A stretch of 11,997 nt of DNA, taken from 2-02-FULL-55-14 sp964581115 (GTDB lineage: Bacteria > Bacteroidota > Ignavibacteria > UBA10030). Where the stretch lies: positions 1 to 11,997 of the forward strand of contig CAZOMY010000054.1 of NCBI GenBank assembly GCA_964581115.1, given 5' to 3'. Positions within the stretch are counted from its first letter, which is position 1. The number at the start of each line of letters is the position of its first letter. Shown here piece after piece: positions 1-6,801 of the stretch. Made by a program: the position numbers and the translations under genes. A model generated the notes under the pieces. That model made no database searches. It had not been told where the DNA came from and saw nothing but the letters and a program-made list of their open reading frames with translations.

Positions 1-134
1 CCGATGCTCCCCTTCGAATTGTAGCGCACGATCGCCAGCACATCCGCCCCCCGGCGCAACAACTCTTCCGTCAGGTGACTGCCGATGAAACCGCCGGCCC
101 CCGTGACGACGACCTTCCTCCCATTCCAATCCAT
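1..134 (-). CDS. NAD-dependent epimerase/dehydratase (extended SDR), N-terminal part only
   Basis: Only the first 44 codons lie in the window; the gene continues past position 1. The start is ATG at 134. The peptide opens with a beta strand followed by the dinucleotide-binding motif GAGGFIGSHL (residues 12-21), the Rossmann signature of extended short-chain dehydrogenases acting on nucleotide sugars. Shortly after comes VRYNSKGSIG (residues 36-45), which resembles the second-strand region of NAD-dependent 4,6-dehydratases of the LegB/GDP-mannose-dehydratase type. That subfamily reading is inference from a short fragment; the SDR assignment is firm. It starts 9 bp after the stop of the preceding glycosyltransferase and has a purine-rich ribosome binding site overlapping that stop, so it is probably co-transcribed and translationally coupled. 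The likely role is making a modified nucleotide sugar for the same glycan. Confidence 0.85.
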   Translation of the reverse strand, partial: MDWNGRKVVVTGAGGFIGSHLTEELLRRGADVLAIVRYNSKGSI

Positions 135-138
135 GTGG

Positions 139-145
139 TCCTCTT
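139..145 (-). promoter_or_regulatory. Ribosome binding site of the partial SDR gene
   Basis: Read on the minus strand this is AAGAGGA, four bases before the ATG at 134. It overlaps the TAA stop (144-146) of the upstream glycosyltransferase, which supports both the chosen start and translational coupling. Confidence 0.6.
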
Positions 146-1259
146 ATCGTTCTACCTTCATGACATCATCATAGACCGCCTGCAGCTCGGCCACCATCCG
201 CTCTACGGTGAACATCCGCTCCACGCGCTTCCGTCCGGCTGCCCCCATGGAGCGCGCCTGTTGTGGGTCGAGCAGGAGGCGCTCGACGCACCCAGCCATG
301 GCCGACGCGTCGCCCGCCGGAAACAGGTAGCCAGTGACCCCGGGCTCGACCAGGTCCGACACCCCCGTGACGTCCGACGCTACGATCGGTTTCCGAAGGC
401 ACATCGCTTCGGCCAGCGAATAGCCGAACGACTCATAGCGCGACGAATGCGCCAGGACGTCGAATGACCGGACCCAGCGCAGGGCGTCGGGCACCCAGCC
501 GAGGAATTCGACGACGTGGTCCAGCTTCAAAGCTCGGACGCGACGACGACACGCCTCCAGCAGGTCGCCGTCCCCCACCCACACAAATCGCACCTTGTGC
601 CCGCGCCGTGCCAGGATCGCGGCCGCATCGATGAAGGTGTCGGGATCCTTGGGATAGGTCAGTCGGGCCACGGCGCCGACAGTGAACCTGCCGTCTCGCG
701 GCTCCGCGGGTCCTGCCTCCGCCGGGAGAAGGTCGATGCCGGCGTTGACGGTCCGCACCCTGTCGGCGCGGATGATGCCGTGTTCAAGGATCGTGCGCCG
801 CTCCGATTCCGAATCGGCGATCACAAGGTCCGTGAACAGCGTGGCGAAGCGCTCCAGATGAAGATACCAGCGGGAGATCTGGAAAGCCATCATATGCGGC
901 TGGTAGACCGTCTTTGCTGACGGCCGTGCCAATTTCGAGGCCAAACGGGCCAGGAATCCGGCCTTGGAACTGTGGGCATGGACGATATCGTATGGATGCT
1001 TCCGGAAATACCGAACGAGCGCCACAAACGACCGAAGATCGTCCAACAATCGCACCTCGCGCACCATCGGGATCTCGACGAGCGTGATGCCCCGTTCGCG
1101 CATCCACGGAAGGTCGCCGTAGAACTGGCGGTCGGCCCTCGCCGTGGCGTAGATGTACGTCACCCGATACGACGCAAGGTCGATCCGTTGCAGGAGGTCG
1201 GCGCAATACTTGCGCGTTCCACCCAGCGTCGATTCGAGGACAATGATCAGGTGTCTCAT
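144..1259 (-). CDS. Glycosyltransferase family 4 (GT-B fold)
   Basis: This 371-residue protein has the normal length of a GT4 retaining glycosyltransferase, a cytoplasmic or membrane-associated enzyme moving a sugar from a nucleotide donor onto the growing lipid-linked oligosaccharide. The N-terminal acceptor domain has the glycine-rich loop ESTLGGTRKY (residues 9-18) and the GT4 hallmark HAHSSKAGFLAR (94-105). The C-terminal donor domain starts at VGAVARLTYPKDP (194-206), with the usual basic residues R199 and K204 near the donor phosphates. The EX7E motif is intact in ESFGYSLAEAM (E276 and E284). The ATG at 1259 overlaps the stop of the upstream glycosyltransferase by 4 bp (ATGA), so the two are very likely co-translated. 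Donor and acceptor sugars cannot be read from sequence. I give no gene name because many wbx/eps/cps genes share this architecture. Confidence 0.93.
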   Translation of the reverse strand: MRHLIIVLESTLGGTRKYCADLLQRIDLASYRVTYIYATARADRQFYGDLPWMRERGITLVEIPMVREVRLLDDLRSFVALVRYFRKHPYDIVHAHSSKAGFLARLASKLARPSAKTVYQPHMMAFQISRWYLHLERFATLFTDLVIADSESERRTILEHGIIRADRVRTVNAGIDLLPAEAGPAEPRDGRFTVGAVARLTYPKDPDTFIDAAAILARRGHKVRFVWVGDGDLLEACRRRVRALKLDHVVEFLGWVPDALRWVRSFDVLAHSSRYESFGYSLAEAMCLRKPIVASDVTGVSDLVEPGVTGYLFPAGDASAMAGCVERLLLDPQQARSMGAAGRKRVERMFTVERMVAELQAVYDDVMKVER

Positions 1260-2491
1260 GGCCTGATGGAACCTGTCCGGACGGTGGTCCGGCCGAGAAC
1301 GATCTCTTCGATGAAACGGTGCACCTGAGCGCTCACGGCATCGAACCCGAATCGATCGAGGCAGGTGCGGAAGCCCTCACGACCCACCGCCTCCGACCGA
1401 TCGGGTTCGCTCAAGGCGCGGCGGATCACCTCGGCCACGTCGGCGACGCCGTAGCCGCGGGCGAAATAGATGTCCCGGCCGTCTTTGAAGTACTGCGGCA
1501 TATCACCGAACCTTGTCGAGGCGATCGGGCGTCGCGATGCGCAATACTCCGAGATCTTGCCGGGAAAGCCGGCGCGCGAGATCACGCTGTCAGGCCGGGG
1601 GAGAACCAGCACCTCATGCCGGCGGAGTTCTTCGATCGCTTCCGATGCCGGCCTCGGTCCGAGGAACCGGACGCGCTCACCGATCCGCAGCCCGTCGACG
1701 AGCGTCTGCAGACGTTGGCGATACTCCGGCGCGTTCGCGTCGCCGATAATGGTCAGCGACAGCGAAGGCCGCTCGCTGGCCAACAACGCCACCGCCTCGA
1801 ACAGGACCTCGATGCCTTCGTCGGCGATGAGCGAGCCCAGGTACGCGACCGAATCGGGACGCCGCTCGACGAGCGTGGGAGCATCGTCAGCCCGCAGGAT
1901 CGACGCCAGCGGCACCATGATCAGCGGAGCCCGTCCGCCACGCTCGAGCACTTTCTCCCGCAGATGATTCGACACACAGACAAAACCGTCGGCCCATCGG
2001 AAGAGCGCTCGGTCCGACACCCGTGTCTGCCAAGCGTTGATCCGACGGAAACTGCTTCGCTGCCAACCCATCGCATGTTCGTCGAACCGCTCATCGCACA
2101 CGTCGAAGATCACACGCACGCCCCGGACCTTGGCCGCCAGGATGACGAGACCGGTATCAATGAACGACGTGTTATACAGTACAACGGCATGGGGCGTGGG
2201 GCCAAACAACAGACGTGCAGCCAGCACGATGTTCGCCTTGAGCTTGGCCGCAATGACACCAACTTCCGTTGTCGGCCGGGCGACGCTTCGGCTGATGAAC
2301 TCGAACGGAACGCCGTTCGCCGAGCCGCTCGCGGCAGTGTTCTGTCCCGCGCCCACGTAGCCGTAGGCGTACGGGATCTTGAGAGCAACATCGACGCCTC
2401 TCTCCGCCAATCCCGACGTGAGATTACGCAATCGCGGAGTGATGCCGCGGCCTTCGGGGAAATCGGCGATGGCGATGAACCAGACCTTCAT
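1256..2491 (-). CDS. Glycosyltransferase, GT4-like (GT-B fold)
   Basis: This 411-residue protein has the two-domain GT-B layout. The N-terminal domain begins MKVWFIAIADFPEGRG and contains a Rossmann-like strand VRVIFDVCDERF (residues 125-136). The donor domain begins at VAYLGSLIADEGIEVLFEA (215-233), the usual GT4 linker-and-loop region. The C-terminal nucleotide-sugar site reads FPGKISEYCASRRPIAS (309-325). The second glutamate of the EX7E pair is present (E315), but the position eight residues earlier is alanine (A307), so the classical pair is incomplete, as in several GT4 relatives with an FPxKxxEY signature. No convincing Shine-Dalgarno sequence precedes the ATG at 2491, but the N-terminal strand begins right there, so the start is probably right. 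It is the first gene after the repeat-filled gap and overlaps the next glycosyltransferase by 4 bp. Its sugar specificity is unknown. Confidence 0.9.
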   Translation of the reverse strand: MKVWFIAIADFPEGRGITPRLRNLTSGLAERGVDVALKIPYAYGYVGAGQNTAASGSANGVPFEFISRSVARPTTEVGVIAAKLKANIVLAARLLFGPTPHAVVLYNTSFIDTGLVILAAKVRGVRVIFDVCDERFDEHAMGWQRSSFRRINAWQTRVSDRALFRWADGFVCVSNHLREKVLERGGRAPLIMVPLASILRADDAPTLVERRPDSVAYLGSLIADEGIEVLFEAVALLASERPSLSLTIIGDANAPEYRQRLQTLVDGLRIGERVRFLGPRPASEAIEELRRHEVLVLPRPDSVISRAGFPGKISEYCASRRPIASTRFGDMPQYFKDGRDIYFARGYGVADVAEVIRRALSEPDRSEAVGREGFRTCLDRFGFDAVSAQVHRFIEEIVLGRTTVRTGSIRP

Positions 2492-2495
2492 GGAA

Positions 2496-2522
2496 CTAGC
2501 GGGGTGCGGAAGAATTCACAGG
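2496..2522 (+). repeat. 27-bp imperfect direct repeat, copy 1
   Basis: It begins CTAGCGGGGTGCGGA and matches 2794-2820 at 22 of 27 positions by direct comparison. It lies immediately upstream of the start codon at 2491. Confidence 0.6.
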
Positions 2523-2537
2523 AATCCGGAACAGTAG

Positions 2538-2573
2538 CCGCCAAGAACGCAAAGAACACAAAGGACGCCAAGA
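2538..2573 (+). repeat. 9-bp-period tandem array, four units
   Basis: Four consecutive 9-mers follow the pattern nCGCnAAGn: ccgccaaga, acgcaaaga, acacaaagg, acgccaaga. Because the period is a multiple of three, the array stays open in translation and can look like protein. It begins 46 nt upstream of the glycosyltransferase start at 2491. Related arrays lie at 9212-9238 and 10710-10797. Confidence 0.8.
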
Positions 2574-2793
2574 CAGATGAGAGATGTGAAAAAAGGGCCT
2601 GTCAGAACTCCGAGTGCATCGGGAGACAAGCATACCGCGCGGCGAACACGGCGCAATCTGAAACGGAATCAATCTTTTGCATCCATAGTGATCTTTTCGT
2701 CATTGCCCGTCCCGTTCATGCGGGATGATGCTTTGTCACCACACCACGTCGAAGGGCGTGTAACTCCACCAAATGGGACTATTCAGCCGTCCT

Positions 2794-2820
2794 CTAGCAG
2801 GGTGCGGAAAGACTCAAAGG
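2794..2820 (+). repeat. 27-bp imperfect direct repeat, copy 2
   Basis: It begins CTAGCAGGGTGCGGA, the partner of 2496-2522 (22/27 identical). It directly precedes the 28-bp tandem array, so it may mark the edge of a larger dispersed element. Confidence 0.6.
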
Positions 2821-2828
2821 ACGTCACG

Positions 2829-3106
2829 CTGAGCGCTCCGCCCTGAGCAGTCTACGCCGAGCGCTTTGCCCCGAGCAGTCTACGCCGAGCGCTTTGCCCT
2901 GAGCAGTGTACGNNNNNNNNNNNNNNNNNNNNNNNNNNNNNNNNNNNNNNNNNNNNNNNNNNNNNNNNNNNNNNNNNNNNNNNNNNNNNNNNNNNNNNNN
3001 NNNNNNNNNNNNCGAGCGCTTTGCCCCGAGCAGTCTACGCCGAGCGCTTTGCCCTGAGCAGTGTACGCCGAGCGAAGTCGAGGCAAAGCGAAGGGGAGTC
3101 GAAGCG
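2829..3106 (+). repeat. 28-bp tandem repeat array interrupted by an assembly gap
   Basis: Units of 28 bp lie at 2829-2856 (diverged), 2857-2884, 2885-2912, then after the gap 3013-3039 (first base hidden in the gap) and 3040-3067. Each intact unit starts CCGAGCGCTTTGCCC and ends in TACG. Two variants alternate: type A has CCCC and AGTCTACG (2857-2884 and 3013-3039), type B has CCCT and AGTGTACG (2885-2912 and 3040-3067), suggesting a 56-bp higher-order unit. The array ends in a non-tandem tail (3068-3106) containing GGCAAAGCG (3082-3090), the exact reverse complement of CGCTTTGCC in the last unit (3045-3053). There are no unique spacers, so it is not a CRISPR. Confidence 0.9.
2913..3012. other. 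Assembly gap (100 N)
   Basis: The run is exactly 100 N, a conventional placeholder length, and sits inside the 28-bp tandem array with the same A-B unit pair on both sides. The true length is therefore probably unknown, with repeat copies missing or collapsed. Confidence 0.95.
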
Positions 3107-3187
3107 TGCGTAATGAGTCACGATGCAGGTTTCGACATCGGTCAACCTGACGAGAGGACCCAATTCTCCGAGCTTTTCGACACCCTG

Positions 3188-4519
3188 CTATGTATCGACG
3201 CCAACCAACGACTTCTGGCCACCCTGAGTCGCCTCGTTCTCCAACGCCGCAATACCCATCAGGATCGGGTATGCTAGAATGCCCTCGTCGAGCCCAGAGA
3301 TATTGCTCACCAGGCCGGTCAGGAGCAAGAGCATCAGCGAGCCCCCCAGCGCCAGCGACCAGATCACGATCGTCTCCGACGTCGAGGCCTTGGCAAGGCG
3401 ATGCAGCCGCCGGACGAGCGAAAGATAGAACAGGCCCACGATGGCCGTGAAGATCGCTCCATACTCGACGAGCATGCCGATGAAGTAGTTCGTTCTCCAT
3501 GAGAATGCGCCGATCACGCCCGAGACCTCGATATCCCCCACGTACCGCGTCGACAGCTCGGTGGCGCTCCCTTCGACGCTGCGGCGGATCGCCATCGATG
3601 AGCCGTAGTTGCCCGGTCCGACGCCGTAGACGAGGGCATGGGGGACCTCCTCGAAGACGAAAGGAAGCTGGAGGTAGGCCAGCACCGTCCCGAGTTCTTC
3701 GAGTCGATTCTCCGTCAAGATGTTCGCACGGAGCCCTTCCCCACCCGTCGAGCTCAGCAAGTCGCGGCCGATCAGAAAGCCGATGACGAGCACGGCGGTG
3801 AGAACGAACGCCGGCATGAGCCGACGGCGCGCCCTTCGTTCCCCCCGGCGGAACAGGAGCACGGCCAGCAGGAGGAACACCATGAAGATCATCGATTTTT
3901 CGTTGAGCGGCATGAACGCGACAAAGAAGAGGGCACCGGCCGCCAGCAGGTCAAGATAGCGCCTTCTGACGGCGAACGACGCCGTTGCCACCAGCACGCC
4001 ACAATAGAGCAGATTGGCGTAGAGATGCGCATCACGGAAGAAGGCATGGACATTGTCGCCGTTCCCATCCTCCACAAAATACGTCAATACCTGGTGGAGC
4101 CACAGCGGCAGGCTCAGGACCAGCAGCAGGGCCATGGTTCTCACGATCGTCCTCAGGTCTTGACCCCGGAGGTCGAGCCACCGGGCCGTCTGGTAGATCA
4201 TGGGGGGCGAGAGGAACAGGAACATGCCCTGGAAGATGTCGACGGCGGCACTGCCGTTCAACGCGCCGGCGAGAACGGCCAGCAGCACCAGGATCAGTGG
4301 GAACCGCACATGTTCAAGACGGCGGCGCCAGCCTTGTCTCCATTCGCGCTTGAACGCCAGGGCGAAGAACAGGCCGATGAATCCGACCTCGACGAACCGG
4401 AACTCCCGCGGCAGGTCGACGACGTGCGTCCAGTCGTAATCGGCCACATGGTCGAGCATGCGCGCGTTTGACCACAAGACGCCGATCAGGATGACGCCGA
4501 AAATGAATGTGCGCTTCAT
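3188..4519 (-). CDS. Wzy-like O-antigen/polysaccharide polymerase (multi-pass membrane protein)
   Basis: This 443-residue inner-membrane protein has the topology expected of Wzy-type polymerases or O-antigen ligases. Hydrophobic segments lie near residues 5-19, 44-57, 73-88, 96-109, 126-146, 165-184, 189-203, 208-223 and 234-251. A long hydrophilic loop (about 252-345) follows, then segments near 346-369, 383-402 and 414-426. The loop contains YGVGPGNYG (298-306) followed by several arginines (R312, R313, R325, R342), and the next helix carries LVEYGAIF (350-357); this is typical of the family, where periplasmic-loop arginines handle the glycan. It would join undecaprenyl-linked repeat units on the periplasmic face. 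Primary sequence is poorly conserved in this family, so the call rests on topology and on the neighbouring flippase and glycosyltransferases. A WaaL-type ligase is the main alternative. The ATG overlaps the upstream glycosyltransferase stop by 4 bp. Confidence 0.85.
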   Translation of the reverse strand: MKRTFIFGVILIGVLWSNARMLDHVADYDWTHVVDLPREFRFVEVGFIGLFFALAFKREWRQGWRRRLEHVRFPLILVLLAVLAGALNGSAAVDIFQGMFLFLSPPMIYQTARWLDLRGQDLRTIVRTMALLLVLSLPLWLHQVLTYFVEDGNGDNVHAFFRDAHLYANLLYCGVLVATASFAVRRRYLDLLAAGALFFVAFMPLNEKSMIFMVFLLLAVLLFRRGERRARRRLMPAFVLTAVLVIGFLIGRDLLSSTGGEGLRANILTENRLEELGTVLAYLQLPFVFEEVPHALVYGVGPGNYGSSMAIRRSVEGSATELSTRYVGDIEVSGVIGAFSWRTNYFIGMLVEYGAIFTAIVGLFYLSLVRRLHRLAKASTSETIVIWSLALGGSLMLLLLTGLVSNISGLDEGILAYPILMGIAALENEATQGGQKSLVGVDT

Positions 4520-5727
4520 GACCTGCGAGCGCCCCCCCGCGACGCGGAATTCAGCACCTCGGCATAGATCTCCATCAGCGAACGCACGAAGCGCTCTTCG
4601 CCATACCTCGCTCTGGCCCGATCGGATCCCCTACGGGCGTGCTCTTCGGCCAGCGCTTCATTCTGCAGGTATCGCCGCATGGCCGCGGCCAGCGAATCCA
4701 CGTCGCGCACGGGCACGAGCAAACCCGTCCGGTCGTGCTCGATCATGTACGGGATCCCTCCGACATCGGTGCCGATGACCGGCACCCCCGCGACGAGCGC
4801 TTCGGCGATCACGTTGGGGCTCGTATCAGAGTAGGATGGCAGGACGAGCATGGAAGCCTGGCCGAACAACGCGGCGATGCGTTCGGATGAAAGCTGGCCG
4901 TGCAGCGTCACGCGGCCGGCCGCGGGACCGGATGCGATCAGCGGCTTCAGGACGCCGTCGACGTAGGCATGCGTGCCTGTACCGACGAGGTGAAGCTCGA
5001 GCGATGGGAACTCCGATGCCACACGCTGGAAAGCGCCGACAAGCTCCTCGACCCCCTTCGTATTGATGAGCGTGCCGACGAAGACCACCCGGTTCCGTTG
5101 CCGGCCAAGCTCCCGTCTGACCGCAAAGAAGGCCTCGTGGATGATGTTTTCGAGGAGGTACAGTCGGGCATCAGGATTCAACGATCGGACGAACGACTCG
5201 ACGAACGGCGCCTTGATGATCAGGTGCCGGGCCCGCCGTATCGTGTAGCGTTCGATGAACTGGACGATGGCATGCTCGAAGTAGCGCCTCGAGACGCGGC
5301 GGTACTGTCGGAAGAGATGGCTGATGATCGCCTGGACGGAAATGACGGCGGGATAGCCGCTCGTGACCGCGATGTAAGAGAACAAGTTCTCCGTCCCCTG
5401 GCCGTGTACGAGGTCGGGCTTGATCGCATCCAACTCCCGGTAGTACTTCCAACGGTCCAACTGGTACAGGGCCACCGGTCGCGGTACCTGCGGCAGGGGC
5501 GCGTGCAGATAATGATAGTGCACCCCCCCTTCTTCGAATCGGTAGTCCTTCGGAAAGCGTTTCTCGTGCGACACGATGTGGAGCTCGATGTCGGTGTGCC
5601 TGGCCAGTGCACGCGTGGCGTTCCGGATCCACGTCGCCGCGTGAAAGGCCGACGCGTCGATCCCTTCGAGCCGCTGAGCGACGGAATGAACATCCGGGGG
5701 AGAGACCCAGGCAACGCGCAACGGCAT
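4516..5727 (-). CDS. Glycosyltransferase family 4 (GT-B fold)
   Basis: This 403-residue protein is a clear GT4 enzyme. The acceptor domain includes KPDLVHGQGTENLFSYIA (residues 103-120) in the place where most relatives have an HxH-type segment. The donor domain opens at VFVGTLINTKGVEELVGAF (215-233), with the conserved lysine K224. The strongest signature is SPNVIAEALVAGVPVIG (303-319), continuing to TDVGG (320-324). In the EX7E motif the first acidic residue is aspartate (D301) and the second glutamate (E309), a conservative change. Its ATG follows the ATP-grasp stop by 2 bp, with a good ribosome binding site 7 nt before it, and its own stop overlaps the Wzy-like gene. This places it firmly in the assembly operon. 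Donor and linkage are not predictable. Confidence 0.94.
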   Translation of the reverse strand: MPLRVAWVSPPDVHSVAQRLEGIDASAFHAATWIRNATRALARHTDIELHIVSHEKRFPKDYRFEEGGVHYHYLHAPLPQVPRPVALYQLDRWKYYRELDAIKPDLVHGQGTENLFSYIAVTSGYPAVISVQAIISHLFRQYRRVSRRYFEHAIVQFIERYTIRRARHLIIKAPFVESFVRSLNPDARLYLLENIIHEAFFAVRRELGRQRNRVVFVGTLINTKGVEELVGAFQRVASEFPSLELHLVGTGTHAYVDGVLKPLIASGPAAGRVTLHGQLSSERIAALFGQASMLVLPSYSDTSPNVIAEALVAGVPVIGTDVGGIPYMIEHDRTGLLVPVRDVDSLAAAMRRYLQNEALAEEHARRGSDRARARYGEERFVRSLMEIYAEVLNSASRGGARRS

Positions 5728-5729
5728 GG

Positions 5730-6797
5730 TCAGGCCTTTCCGCCCCGTCGGGACCGGCGGAAGTACTGCAGAAGACTGGAGGCCACAACCTGCTCCAGGT
5801 CGGAGGAGCCGCGAACCTCCTCCCAGGCGCGTCCTTTCCGACGATAGTACCGAACGGACCTCTCCAGCCCGATGTTGCCGAACATCATAAATTGCATCTC
5901 GAGCAGATGATACCGACCTCCGTCGAACCCGACGTCGAGCGATACGTAGGGACAGTCGAGCAAGCGGTACAGGCGCTCGCAGTAATCGAGCAGATCGGGC
6001 GACGCCGGCTCGTCGAAGTGGAACCGACCGCTTCCGCTTGCGCGAAAGTCGCCGTCGCGATTCTCACGCCGGAAAGGATACAGCCGGTCGCCGTAAACGA
6101 GCACTTTGTGGTCGCCCCGCAGTCCGGATACGAACGACTGAGCGATGAATTTGCGTCGATGAATGGAGGTGATCGACTCCGGGTCGCGGACGATGTGCTT
6201 CACGCGTTGCTTGATCATATCGATCCAACCCCCACTCCGGCTGATGCGGGCGGCATGGGCCAGAAAGTCCTGTGCGTTCTCTACCAGGGCGACCCCGGTC
6301 GACATCGCCCCTTCGGCCGGCTTCACAACGACCGGATACCGGAGGGAGCCGCTGGCGCGCTCGGCCTCTTCGAGGGTGCCGAAGGTCCGCGTGGCGATCG
6401 TCTGATACTCCTCCGGAAGCGCCACATCGCGGAGCATCTCCATGTAGACCTTATTGTGGTGCGCCCGGAATAGATCGAATCGAGGAACGAGACGCGCCCC
6501 TTTGCGCTCGAGCGCCAGGACGACATCCTCGATATAGCTCTTGTACAAGAGCGTGTCGTCCTCTTGCGACGCATAGACCGTCCACACGCCCTCGACATCG
6601 GCCGAGCGCAGGTCCAGGTCCGAGAACCCCATCACGGTCACCGTGCATCCGGCGTCGCGCAGGAAGCCGGCGATGCGGTCCACCCGCATCGTATGGAAGC
6701 GGTGAACGACGGAGCTGTAGAAGTGCCCCCGGTAATCGTGGAGCAGCAGGACCTTTGGACGGAAAACGGAGCTGCGCGTGCGTGACGGTCGCTTCAT
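5730..6797 (-). CDS. ATP-grasp domain ligase (RimK/glutathione-synthase-like)
   Basis: This 355-residue protein is an ATP-grasp enzyme; such enzymes activate a carboxylate as acyl phosphate and join it to an amine or other nucleophile. After a basic N-terminal tail and a pre-ATP-grasp domain (about 14-110), RAHHNKVYMEMLRD (111-124) leads into the ATP-grasp fold. The ATP-binding lysine lies in YPVVVKPAEGAMSTGVAL (154-171; K159). FIAQSFVSGLRGDHKVLV (217-234) and FRASGSGRF (251-259) match the RimK-type core. Metal ligands are D288 (in SLDVGFDGG) and E300 (in HLLEMQFMMFG). The family's usual asparagine two residues after that glutamate is glutamine here (Q302), a conservative but notable change. 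It sits 4 bp after the flippase and 2 bp before a glycosyltransferase. The context suggests it modifies a sugar precursor or glycan, for instance by amide-linking an amino acid; the substrate is unknown. Confidence 0.88.
   Translation of the reverse strand: MKRPSRTRSSVFRPKVLLLHDYRGHFYSSVVHRFHTMRVDRIAGFLRDAGCTVTVMGFSDLDLRSADVEGVWTVYASQEDDTLLYKSYIEDVVLALERKGARLVPRFDLFRAHHNKVYMEMLRDVALPEEYQTIATRTFGTLEEAERASGSLRYPVVVKPAEGAMSTGVALVENAQDFLAHAARISRSGGWIDMIKQRVKHIVRDPESITSIHRRKFIAQSFVSGLRGDHKVLVYGDRLYPFRRENRDGDFRASGSGRFHFDEPASPDLLDYCERLYRLLDCPYVSLDVGFDGGRYHLLEMQFMMFGNIGLERSVRYYRRKGRAWEEVRGSSDLEQVVASSLLQYFRRSRRGGKA
5735..5741 (-). promoter_or_regulatory. Ribosome binding site of the 403-residue glycosyltransferase
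   Basis: The minus strand reads GGAAAGG, 7 nt before the ATG at 5727. It lies inside the 3' end of the ATP-grasp gene and supports the chosen start. Confidence 0.6.
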
Positions 6798-6801
6798 GGG
6801 A

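Larger units (their letters stand above)
2492..3187. other. Long non-coding, repeat-rich gap between gene packets
   Basis: About 700 bp lie between the stop of the Wzy-like gene and the start of the next glycosyltransferase. No frame here looks like a gene. From low to high coordinates it holds one copy of a 27-bp imperfect direct repeat (2496-2522), a 9-bp-period array (2538-2573), about 220 bp in which I see nothing (2574-2793), a second copy of the direct repeat (2794-2820), and a 28-bp tandem array with an assembly gap (2829-3106). The last 80 bp (3107-3187) show nothing. A promoter for the downstream glycosyltransferases could sit in 2574-2793, but I find no clear -35/-10 pair on the minus strand and no hairpin plus T-run terminator after the Wzy-like stop. 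Confidence 0.8.

Noticed and set aside
1319..2728. 469-codon open frame on the plus strand
   Set aside because: It is antisense to the 411-residue glycosyltransferase, runs on into the repeat gap, is low in hydrophobic structure and rich in Arg/Asp/Gln, and shows no family motif. It is a GC-rich antisense shadow.
2640..2760. Promoter on the minus strand ahead of the glycosyltransferase pair
   Set aside because: Some -35-like hexamers (for example GTGACA) are present, but none has a matching -10 at 16-18 bp.
2829..3106. CRISPR array
   Set aside because: The repeats are 28 bp, a CRISPR-like length, but are directly abutting with no unique spacers, and no cas genes are present.
3638..4471. 277-codon plus-strand frame with many Glu, Gln and His residues
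   Set aside because: It is the antisense of a hydrophobic membrane protein, which produces exactly this charged composition; the Wzy-like frame has clear helices.
4900..5847. 315-codon plus-strand frame
   Set aside because: It is antisense to the 403-residue glycosyltransferase and crosses into the ATP-grasp gene; no domain-like features.
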